This document shows positions 23,240-30,787 of a DNA stretch of 64,000 bases, piece after piece; within the stretch, counting starts at the first letter, position 1, and every line of letters begins with the position of its first letter. The DNA is from Promicromonospora iranensis (GTDB lineage: Bacteria; Actinomycetota; Actinomycetes; Actinomycetales; Cellulomonadaceae): contig NZ_JAJQMN010000003.1 of NCBI RefSeq assembly GCF_028994775.1, positions 248,001 to 312,000 on the forward strand, read 5' to 3'. The translations under genes and the position numbers were made by a program. A model generated the notes under the pieces. It was not told the DNA's origin. It did no database searches and worked only from the letters and a program-made list of their open reading frames with translations.

Positions 23240-24286
23240 TCAGGTCTGGCAGGTGGGGCACCAGAACAGGTTGCGGCCCGCCAGCTCCTTGACCAGCACG
23301 GGCGTCCCGCACAGCCGGCATGGCAGGCCGGCGCGGTGGTAGACGTAGAACGCGTCCTCGGACGGCACAGCGCCCGGCGTCCCGTCACCGTTCTGCCGGG
23401 TCCGGCGCCGGCTCTCCACAGGTCGGGCCGCCTCCGCTGGTCGGGCCTGTCGAGACCTGTCCTCCGGCCGCGTCGTCACGATCGCGCCCCGCGCCACGCC
23501 GTCGCGCATGAGGAACACAAGATCGTCCCAGATCGCACGGACCGTCTCCGCGGGCACGTCCCGCCCCGGGATGAGCGGGTCGACACCGGCCCGGAACAGC
23601 ACCTCTGCGCGATAGATGTTGCCCGCACCCGAGATGACCGACTGATCCATGAGCTGCTGGGCGATCGTCACCCGTGACCGGCCGACCGCGGCGATGAAGG
23701 CGTCGACGTCGGCGTCGTCCCGGATGGGATCGGGCCCGAGCCGCGCCTCGACGGCCGTCTTCTCCTCGGAGGTGATCACCTCGCACGCGGTGGGGCCGGT
23801 GAGGTCCGCGACAGCGTGGTCGCCGAGCAGGCGCACACGCACTTGTCCGCGAGGCTCCGGCACCGACCAGGCTCGGGTCCCGACAGGCTCGACCGGCGAA
23901 GAGGGCTCGACCGGCGAGGACGGCGCCGCTGGGGTGGTCTCGCGCTCACCGATACGTCTGCGGGGCGCGCCGATCGCATGCACCACCTCGGGCGCGTCTG
24001 GGGCTCCCGCGAACGTCCAGGCGCCGTACAGGCCGAGGTGCACACGGAGCCAGAGGACGTCGGGTCCCGCAACCGCGCCGGTCATCGGTGCGTCCGCGCT
24101 GTCGGCGGGTACGAAACCCAGGAAGAGCTGCTTGCCCCGCGCCTCGCTCGCCACCAGACGGCGCCCCGAGAGCACGGCGGCGCCGTCGGCGAACCGCCCT
24201 TGCGGGCTGCTCACCCGGAGAACCTGACCGGCGTAGAGCGACGCGAAGGTCCGCGCGAGCCGATGGACGACGTTTCCCTCAGGCAC
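23240..24286 (-). CDS. Fpg/Nei-family DNA glycosylase (Nei2-like)
   Basis: This base-excision repair enzyme would remove oxidised bases and nick at abasic sites. It starts MPEGNVVHR (P2 nucleophile, E3), which favours endonuclease VIII rather than Fpg. It retains the H2TH region VTIAQQLMDQSVISGAGNIYRAEVLFRAGVDPLIPG and ends in the zinc finger CRLCGTPVLVKELAGRNLFWCPTC. At 348 aa it is longer than usual because of two low-complexity inserts: Pro-Val-Glu repeats near residues 118-136 and an Arg-rich segment near 285-310. It overlaps the end of rpiB by 8 bp and is probably co-transcribed with it. Confidence 0.92.
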   Translation of the reverse strand: MPEGNVVHRLARTFASLYAGQVLRVSSPQGRFADGAAVLSGRRLVASEARGKQLFLGFVPADSADAPMTGAVAGPDVLWLRVHLGLYGAWTFAGAPDAPEVVHAIGAPRRRIGERETTPAAPSSPVEPSSPVEPVGTRAWSVPEPRGQVRVRLLGDHAVADLTGPTACEVITSEEKTAVEARLGPDPIRDDADVDAFIAAVGRSRVTIAQQLMDQSVISGAGNIYRAEVLFRAGVDPLIPGRDVPAETVRAIWDDLVFLMRDGVARGAIVTTRPEDRSRQARPAEAARPVESRRRTRQNGDGTPGAVPSEDAFYVYHRAGLPCRLCGTPVLVKELAGRNLFWCPTCQT

Positions 24287-24731
24287 GCTTTGCTTCGTAG
24301 TCGGCGAGCTGGTCGATGCGGCGCTGGTGCCGCTCGTCGCCGCTGAACGGCTCGGCCACGAAGGCCTCGACGAACGACGTCGCCTCCTCCGCCGAGTGCA
24401 TGCGGCCGCCCACGGCGATCACGTTCGCGTCGTTGTGCTGGCGGCCCAGTCTGGCGGTCTCCAGCGACCAGGCGAGGACGGCACGGACGCCGGTCACCTT
24501 GTTCGCGGCGATCTGCTCCCCGTTGCCGGAGCCGCCGATCACGATGCCGAGCGAGCCGGGCTCGGCGACGACGGCCTCGCCGGCGGAGATGCAGAAGGCG
24601 GGGTAGTCGTCCTGGGGGTCGAGCTCGTGGGCCCCGTGGTCGACGACCTCGTGCCCGGCGGTGGTGAGGAACTGCACCAGGTGCTGCTTGAGGTCGTACC
24701 CGGCGTGGTCGGCGGCGATGTGCAGGCGCAT
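24279..24731 (-). CDS. rpiB: Ribose-5-phosphate isomerase B
   Basis: This 150-aa pentose phosphate pathway enzyme interconverts ribose-5-P and ribulose-5-P. MRLHIAADHAGYDLKQHL, DYPAFCISAGEAV, the phosphate loop VIGGSGNGEQIAANKV, and HNDANVIAVGGRMHS are characteristic of RpiB. The start MRLH at 24731 matches the family; an in-frame ATG nine bases earlier is possible. The gene's last 8 bp overlap the start of the glycosylase gene. Confidence 0.95.
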   Translation of the reverse strand: MRLHIAADHAGYDLKQHLVQFLTTAGHEVVDHGAHELDPQDDYPAFCISAGEAVVAEPGSLGIVIGGSGNGEQIAANKVTGVRAVLAWSLETARLGRQHNDANVIAVGGRMHSAEEATSFVEAFVAEPFSGDERHQRRIDQLADYEAKRA

Positions 24732-24809
24732 GGTCCCCATTCTTCCCCATCCCGGAGGTGCGGCGCGCAGCACGAGAACCGCGATGCGAAGGTTGCGTAC
24801 GCTGGCGCA

Positions 24810-26834
24810 ATGACCACCGACGCCACGGGTCTCACGTCGGGCATCGACCTCGACGCGCTCGACCCCGCAACCCGACCGCAGGACGACCTGTACCGCCACG
24901 TCAACGGGCGGTGGATCGACAGCCACGAGATCCCCGCCGACCGCGCCATGGACGGTGCGTTCCGAGAGCTGTACGACAAGGCAGAGGTGCACGTCCGGGA
25001 GATCATCCAGGACGCGCCGACCGGTTCCATGATCGGCGACCTGTACGCGAGCTTCATGGACACGGAGCGCATCGCCGGCCTCGGCACCACACCCCTGGAC
25101 GAGGACTTCGCCCTGATCCGGGACGCCCACGACATGGCGGCCCTCACGCGCGCGCTGGGCACGCTCCAGCGCACGGGCGGCACGGCCGGCGTCCGCTTCT
25201 GGGTGGACAACGACGCCACCGACCCGGAGAAGTACGTCGTCTACCTGCGGCAGTCCGGGCTCGGTCTGCCCGACGAGGCGTACTACCGCGAGGAGCAGTA
25301 CGCGCCGATCCGCAAGAAGTACCTGCAGCACGTGTCCCGGATGCTGCGCTTCGCGAAGGTCCACGAGACGTGGGGTATCTCCTGCGACGACGCCGCCCGG
25401 CGGGTCTTCGACCTCGAGAAGCGGCTCGCCGCCCACCACTGGGACGTGGTGCGCGACCGCGACGCCACCCTCACGTACAACCCGATGACGCTGGCCGACC
25501 TCGTGGAGTCGGCGCCCGGCTTCGGCTGGGCGGCGTGGGCCGAGGCCCTCGGCGTGCCCGACGGCGCGTTCGACCACCTCGTGGTCCGCGAGCCCGACTA
25601 CGCGACCGGGTTCGCCGCCCTCTGGCGCGAGCTGTCGGTGCTGGACTGGCAGCTCTGGATGACGTACCACGTGATCAGCGCCCGGGCCCCGTACCTGACG
25701 GACCAGATCGTCGAGGCCAACTTCGACTTCTACGGCCGCACGCTCACCGGTGCCCAGGAGGTGCGCGAGCGCTGGAAGCGCGGCGTGGCGCTCGTCGAGG
25801 GCGCGCTCGGCGAGGCTGTGGGAGCCGAGTACGTGGCGCGGCACTTCCCGCCGGCGAACAAGGCCAAGATGGACCGGCTCGTGGACGCCCTCGTGGTGGC
25901 CTACCGCGAGTCCATCCAGAGTCTCGACTGGATGACGGACGAGACCAAGGCCAAGGCCCTGACCAAGCTCGAGAAGTTCACCCCCAAGGTCGGGTACCCC
26001 GTGAAGTGGCGTGACTACTCCGAGCTCGAGGTGGACGCCACGGACCTCGTGGGCAACGTCCGGCGGTCCAACGCGTTCGACCAGGACTACGAGCTGGCGA
26101 AGATTGGCAGGCCGCTCGACCGCGACGAGTGGTTCATGACGCCGCAGACCGTCAACGCCTACTACAACCCGGGCATGAACGAGATCGTGTTCCCGGCGGC
26201 GATCCTGCAGCCCCCGTTCTTCGACCCCGAGGCCGACGACGCCGTGAACTTCGGCGGAATCGGCGGAGTCATCGGGCACGAGATCGGGCACGGCTTCGAC
26301 GACCAGGGCTCCAAGTACGACGGCGACGGCCGCCTCGAGGACTGGTGGACCGACACCGACCGCACCGAGTTCGAGAAGCGCACCAGCGCGCTGATCGCGC
26401 AGTACGACCAGTTCCGCCCGGCGCAGCTCGCGGCCGCCGCCACGGCGCCCGAACGCGAGGGGGCGGACGGCGAGGGTGTCGAGGACGCGCACGTCAACGG
26501 CGGCCTCACGATCGGCGAGAACATCGGCGACCTCGGTGGGCTGTCGATCGCGATCAAGGCGTACCGGATCGCGCTCGGCAAGCCCCTGGAGGAGGCGCCG
26601 GTCATCGACGGCCTGACCGCCCTGGAGCGGATCTTCCTCGGCTGGGCGCAGGTGTGGCAGTCCAAGGGCCGCGACGAGGAGGTGCTGCGCCGTCTCGCGA
26701 CGGACCCGCACTCCCCCAACGAGTTCCGCTGCAACGGCGTGGTGCGCAACGTCGACGAGTTCTACACGACCTACGACGTGCAGCCCGGCGACGCCCTGTA
26801 CCTCCCCGAGGAGGACCGAGTCCACATCTGGTGA
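24810..26834 (+). CDS. pepO: M13-family zinc metallopeptidase (PepO/neprilysin-like)
   Basis: This 674-aa cytoplasmic endopeptidase lacks a signal peptide or TM, as in bacterial PepO. The zinc site is H490-E-I-G-H494 (GGVIGHEIGHGFDDQGSKYDGDG), with the third ligand Glu in ENIGDLGG. The substrate-binding motif NAYYNPGMNEIVFPAAILQPPFF is intact. The start is set by ATG 24810, 6 nt after TACGCT, suggesting a leaderless mRNA divergent from rpiB. It converges with pepN, another peptidase, across repeat element copy 3. Confidence 0.95.
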   Translation: MTTDATGLTSGIDLDALDPATRPQDDLYRHVNGRWIDSHEIPADRAMDGAFRELYDKAEVHVREIIQDAPTGSMIGDLYASFMDTERIAGLGTTPLDEDFALIRDAHDMAALTRALGTLQRTGGTAGVRFWVDNDATDPEKYVVYLRQSGLGLPDEAYYREEQYAPIRKKYLQHVSRMLRFAKVHETWGISCDDAARRVFDLEKRLAAHHWDVVRDRDATLTYNPMTLADLVESAPGFGWAAWAEALGVPDGAFDHLVVREPDYATGFAALWRELSVLDWQLWMTYHVISARAPYLTDQIVEANFDFYGRTLTGAQEVRERWKRGVALVEGALGEAVGAEYVARHFPPANKAKMDRLVDALVVAYRESIQSLDWMTDETKAKALTKLEKFTPKVGYPVKWRDYSELEVDATDLVGNVRRSNAFDQDYELAKIGRPLDRDEWFMTPQTVNAYYNPGMNEIVFPAAILQPPFFDPEADDAVNFGGIGGVIGHEIGHGFDDQGSKYDGDGRLEDWWTDTDRTEFEKRTSALIAQYDQFRPAQLAAAATAPEREGADGEGVEDAHVNGGLTIGENIGDLGGLSIAIKAYRIALGKPLEEAPVIDGLTALERIFLGWAQVWQSKGRDEEVLRRLATDPHSPNEFRCNGVVRNVDEFYTTYDVQPGDALYLPEEDRVHIW

Positions 26835-26842
26835 GCGGCCTG

Positions 26843-26901
26843 TTGAGTGCTGGGTATTTGTTGGATCAGCGGCTCTGATCCAACAAATACCCAGCACTCA
26901 A
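26843..26901. repeat. 59-bp inverted-repeat element, copy 3 (perfect)
   Basis: The arms of 27 bp are perfectly complementary around the 5-nt loop CGGCT. They begin TTGAGTGCTGGGTATTTG and continue TTGGATCAG. It lies between convergent pepO and pepN, 9 bp after the pepO stop. The inner 9 bp of each arm differs from copies 1 and 2 yet is self-complementary. Confidence 0.95.
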
Positions 26902-26908
26902 CGAGGGG

Positions 26909-29458
26909 TCAGGCGTCCGCGGCCTGGGCCTTCAGGGCTCGCTCCGTGCCCGCCAGGGACTCCACGATCAGGCGGCGCAGAGCTGGGGCCGCGTCGGTGT
27001 TCGCCTCAAGCCAGGCCGCGGTGGCGTCCCGCAGCTCCGCCGACGCCAGCGGGGCCGGGTAGAAGCCCTCGATGACCTCCTCGGCGATGTGATAGCTCCG
27101 CTCGTTCCACACCTTCAGCACGGCGTCCAGGTACGGCTGTACGACGTCGGCCAGCGCGGCCGGGTCGTTCACGTGGACGAACCCGAGACCGGTGTTCCGG
27201 ATGATCGCGTTCGGCACATCCGCGTCCACCACCGACGACAGCGCGGCCAGCTTGCCCTCGACCGTCGGCTTCGCTGCCCGTGCGCGTGCCGCTGCCTGGC
27301 GGCCGGTGGCGGTGTTGTCGGCCGCGAGCATCTCGTCGATCTCCTGGTCGCCCGCGGCCCCGTTGAGCACGAGACCTTCCAGGAGCTCCCACCGGAGATC
27401 GGTGTCGAGGGTCAGCCCGTCGAGACCGACCGAGCCGTCGAGCAGCCCGGACAGCGTCTCCACGTGCGCCGGCGTGGAGGCCACGTGCGCGAAGAACTTC
27501 ACCAGCTGGAACTGCGTGTCGGAGCCGGCCTCGGCCTCGCCCACGAGCGTCCAGAGCGTGTCGCCCACCTCGGCGAGCGTCGCCGCCCGGGTCGACGGCG
27601 CGACGTACTGCTTGGCCGCCAGCACCATCTGGTTGAGCGTGGTCCGGAGCGTCGTCGACTCGGTCTCGCGGGCGATGCCCCCGAGCACCAGGCGCACGTA
27701 CTCCGACGCCGGGACCTCGCCGTCGCGCACCGAGTCCCAGACCGAGCCCCACACGAGGGAACGGGCCAGCGGGTCCGCGATGTCGGCCAGGTGCTCCAGC
27801 GCGACACGCAGCGACGAGGCGTCGAGGCGGATCTTCGCGTAGGCGAGGTCCTCGTCGTTGAGCAGCACGAGCGCCGGGCGGTCGAGCTCGACGAGCTCCT
27901 TCACGTCCGTCCTCGGTCCGTCGACGTCGACCTCGACGAAGTGGGTGCGCACGAGCTCGCCGGCGTCGGACAGGCTGTAGAAGCCGATGCCGAGGCGGTG
28001 CGGGCGGATCGTGGGCCACTCGGCGGGCGCCGTCTGCTCGACGACGAACGACATGATGCGGCCGTGGCTGTCCGTCTCGATGACCGGGCGGAGCGTGTTC
28101 ACGCCCGCCGTCTCCAGCCAGAGCTTCGACCAGGCCTTGAGGTCGCGGCCGCTGGTCGCCTCCAGCTCGGTCAGCAGGTCCGGCAGCTCGGTGTTGCCCC
28201 ACGCGTGCTTGCCGAAGTACGCCGAGACGCCCGAGATGAACGCCTCACGCCCCACCCAGGCCACGAGCTGCTTGAGCACGGACGCGCCCTTGGCGTAGGT
28301 GATGCCGTCGAAGTTGACCTGGACGTCCTCGAGGTCCTTGATCTCGGCGACGATCGGGTGCGTGGACGGCAGCTGGTCCTGCTTGTAGGCCCACGACTTC
28401 TCCATCGCGGAGAAGGTGGTCCAGGCCGCCTCCCACTCGGTGGCCTCGGCCGTGGCGAGCGTGGAGGCGTACTCCGCGAACGACTCGTTCAGCCACAGGT
28501 CGTTCCACCACTTCATGGTGACCAGGTCGCCGAACCACATGTGGGCCAGCTCGTGCAGGATCGTGACGACCCGGCGCTCGCGCACCGCCTCCGTCACCTT
28601 GGAGCGGAACACGTACGACTCCGTGAAGGTCACGCAGCCCGCGTTCTCCATGGCGCCCATGTTGTACTCGGGCACGAACAGCTGGTCGTACTTGGTGAAC
28701 GGGTACGGCACGCCGAACGTCGACTCGTAGAACTCGAAGCCCTGCCGGGTCTTCTCGAAGATGTAGTCGGCGTCGAAGTGCGCGGAGAGCGACTTGCGGC
28801 AGAACGCGCCGAGCGGGATCTCCCGGCCGTCCGACGACGTGAGCGACGAACGGACCACGGCGTACGGGCCGGCCACGAGCGCCGTGATGTACGTCGAGAT
28901 GCGGCCGGTGGGCTCGAACGTCCAGGTCGCGACGTCCCCGCCGGCTGCCGCGGGGACCGGCTCCGGAGTCGGCTCGTTGCTCACGACCTGCCACGCCGCG
29001 GGCGCGGTGACGGTGAACTGGAAGGTGGCCTTGAGGTCCGGCTGCTCGAAGCAGGCGAACACGCGGCGGGCGTCGGGCACCTCGAACTGCGTGTAGAGGT
29101 ACACCTCACCGTCGACCGGGTCGACGAAGCGGTGCAAGCCCTCGCCCGTGTTCGTGTAGCCGCAGTCGGCGACGACGAGGAGCTCGTTGTCCTCGGCCAG
29201 CCCGTCCAGGGCGATGCGCGAGTCCGCGAACACGGCGGCCGGGTCCAGCTCGCGGCCGTTCAGCACCACCGATCTCACCGACGGGGCGACCAGGTCGACA
29301 AACGTCGAGGCGCCCTCCGTGGCGGTGAAGCGCACAGTCGTGGCGGACGCGAAAGTCTCGGGACCGGTGGTCAGGTCCAGCGCGATCTCGTACGACTCGA
29401 CCGATACGACGGCGGCGCGTTCGACCGCCTCGGCGCGGGTCAGGTTCTCTCCGGGCAC
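26909..29458 (-). CDS. pepN: M1-family aminopeptidase N
   Basis: This 849-aa zinc aminopeptidase has substrate motif GAMEN and zinc site H302-E303-L-A-H306 followed by WFGDLVTMKWWNDLWLNESFAEY. The remainder is the ERAP1-like C-terminal helical domain. It matches the actinobacterial PepN type. The GTG start at 29458 is chosen because GGAGGG lies 5 nt upstream and the protein then begins PGENLTRAEAVERAAVVSVESYEIALDL, as in relatives; longer in-frame starts read into the divergent upstream gene. Confidence 0.96.
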   Translation of the reverse strand: MPGENLTRAEAVERAAVVSVESYEIALDLTTGPETFASATTVRFTATEGASTFVDLVAPSVRSVVLNGRELDPAAVFADSRIALDGLAEDNELLVVADCGYTNTGEGLHRFVDPVDGEVYLYTQFEVPDARRVFACFEQPDLKATFQFTVTAPAAWQVVSNEPTPEPVPAAAGGDVATWTFEPTGRISTYITALVAGPYAVVRSSLTSSDGREIPLGAFCRKSLSAHFDADYIFEKTRQGFEFYESTFGVPYPFTKYDQLFVPEYNMGAMENAGCVTFTESYVFRSKVTEAVRERRVVTILHELAHMWFGDLVTMKWWNDLWLNESFAEYASTLATAEATEWEAAWTTFSAMEKSWAYKQDQLPSTHPIVAEIKDLEDVQVNFDGITYAKGASVLKQLVAWVGREAFISGVSAYFGKHAWGNTELPDLLTELEATSGRDLKAWSKLWLETAGVNTLRPVIETDSHGRIMSFVVEQTAPAEWPTIRPHRLGIGFYSLSDAGELVRTHFVEVDVDGPRTDVKELVELDRPALVLLNDEDLAYAKIRLDASSLRVALEHLADIADPLARSLVWGSVWDSVRDGEVPASEYVRLVLGGIARETESTTLRTTLNQMVLAAKQYVAPSTRAATLAEVGDTLWTLVGEAEAGSDTQFQLVKFFAHVASTPAHVETLSGLLDGSVGLDGLTLDTDLRWELLEGLVLNGAAGDQEIDEMLAADNTATGRQAAARARAAKPTVEGKLAALSSVVDADVPNAIIRNTGLGFVHVNDPAALADVVQPYLDAVLKVWNERSYHIAEEVIEGFYPAPLASAELRDATAAWLEANTDAAPALRRLIVESLAGTERALKAQAADA

Positions 29459-29666
29459 AGGCCCTCCACGTCTGTCTTCTCGTGGGCGCCGGTAGGCGCC
29501 CCGCGCGTCCGTTGGGCGCGCCTTTTCGGTTGGCTTGTCGTCCGGTCTGTGAACTACCTGCGACGACTCGTCGATCATGCCACGCAGGAGTAACAGCGAG
29601 TAACGCCTTTGTGTACGATCGACCGCGGTCGCCCGACCGACCGATTTGAGCTGAGGGAGTCGCCTG

Positions 29667-30656
29667 ATGTCCGGCACAGTGCCGCCGCCACCGCCGCCAG
29701 GCGGTTGGCCCGACGAGGACCCGGGTGCGCAGACCCAGGAGCAGCACCCGCCCACCGCACCCACGCCTGCCCAGCAGGCACCGGTGCAGCGTGTTTCCGC
29801 GGCAACCCGCAAACCACCCGCCATCTCGCCCGCGAACCAGTTCTCGCAGGCCGTCACCCCTGCACCCGCCGCGCCAGGTGCCCCGGTGGTCCAGTCCGTC
29901 CACATCCACAACGGCGGTGGTGAGCCGCAGTACTACACCGAGCAGTACCAGCAGCCGTACCAGCAGGGCTACGCACAGCCTCAGGCGTACGCGCAGCAGG
30001 CGCCCCAGGGCGGTCAGTACCCTCCGCAGGGCTACCCGCCGCAGGGCTACGACCAGTATGGCCAGCCGGTCTACGCCGCGCAGCCCGGCGGCTACCCGCC
30101 GGAGCCGCCGCGCGAGCGCAAGAAGCTCAGCCCGGGCTGGATCGCCTTCATCGCCCTGGACGTGCTGCTCGTCATCGCCGCGATCGTGTTCGCGGTCAAC
30201 CTGCTGGGCCAGCCCGACGAGACCCCGGAGACGAGCGGCACGCCGGCCGCGGAGCAGCCGGCGTCGCCGGAGCCCGAGGAGGGTCTGGAGACCGACGGCG
30301 GGGCAGGTGTCGAGACGTTCGCCGCGCCCTCGCTGAACATCACGTGCACGATCTCCGCGGACGCCGCCACGTGCGGCATCGCACAGCTCGACCAGAAGCC
30401 GGCGCCGGACGCCGCGTGCGACGGCGCCTCCGGCTACGTGGCGAAGGTCGACCCGAGCGGCAACGTGACCCAGCCGTGCGTCGGCAAGAAGGACCAGCCC
30501 AAGAAGGCGGGCGGTGACATCGCGATCCTGAACTACGGTTCGGAGAAGAAGGCGCACGGCTTCACGTGCCTCAGCGACGAGAGCGGCATGAAGTGCGTCG
30601 CCGACGAGAGCGGCAGCGGCTTCTCGATCGCTCGTGCCGGTATCGGCGCCGCCTGA
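29667..30656 (+). CDS. Single-pass membrane protein with Pro/Gln/Tyr-rich cytoplasmic region
   Basis: This 329-aa protein has a low-complexity N-terminal half (~150 residues; PPPPPPGG, repeated QQPYQQGYAQPQ and PPQGYPPQGY). One TM follows at ~157-182 (WIAFIALDVLLVIAAIVFAVNLL), then an acidic linker and an extracellular ~100-residue domain with five or six cysteines (LNITCTISADAATCGIAQL, DAACDGASGY, QPCVGKK, GFTCLSDESGMKCVADES). Disulfides in the outer domain are likely. The layout resembles actinobacterial envelope proteins with disordered cytoplasmic tails, but no function is recognised. A GAGGGAG Shine-Dalgarno precedes the ATG. Confidence 0.85.
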   Translation: MSGTVPPPPPPGGWPDEDPGAQTQEQHPPTAPTPAQQAPVQRVSAATRKPPAISPANQFSQAVTPAPAAPGAPVVQSVHIHNGGGEPQYYTEQYQQPYQQGYAQPQAYAQQAPQGGQYPPQGYPPQGYDQYGQPVYAAQPGGYPPEPPRERKKLSPGWIAFIALDVLLVIAAIVFAVNLLGQPDETPETSGTPAAEQPASPEPEEGLETDGGAGVETFAAPSLNITCTISADAATCGIAQLDQKPAPDAACDGASGYVAKVDPSGNVTQPCVGKKDQPKKAGGDIAILNYGSEKKAHGFTCLSDESGMKCVADESGSGFSIARAGIGAA

Positions 30657-30717
30657 CCTGCACCTGACCCGGAAGCACGACGCCGCGGAAGCGACGCCGC
30701 CGCGGCAGACGGCGAGA

Positions 30718-30761
30718 ACGGAGCTGTGGCGCACCCCGCTCGGGGTGCGCCACAGCTCCGT
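30718..30761. terminator. Perfect 21-bp hairpin between convergent genes
   Basis: The arms 30718-30738 and 30741-30761 are perfectly complementary (ACGGAGCTGTGGCGC.../...GCGCCACAGCTCCGT). The tip reads CACCCCGCTCGGGGTG. It serves the membrane-protein gene and malQ as a bidirectional terminator. Confidence 0.85.
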
Positions 30762-30787
30762 CTCACCACCGTGCCGCCTCGCCGCGG

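Noticed and set aside
24327-24809. Longer in-frame starts for pepO reaching back across rpiB
   Set aside because: They would overlap rpiB on the opposite strand and lack family homology. The M13 family N-terminus and a leaderless -10 box support ATG 24810.
29459-29911. Extended N-terminus for pepN up to 29911
   Set aside because: It would overlap the divergent membrane-protein gene. The GTG at 29458 has a strong GGAGGG Shine-Dalgarno and the homologous N-terminus.
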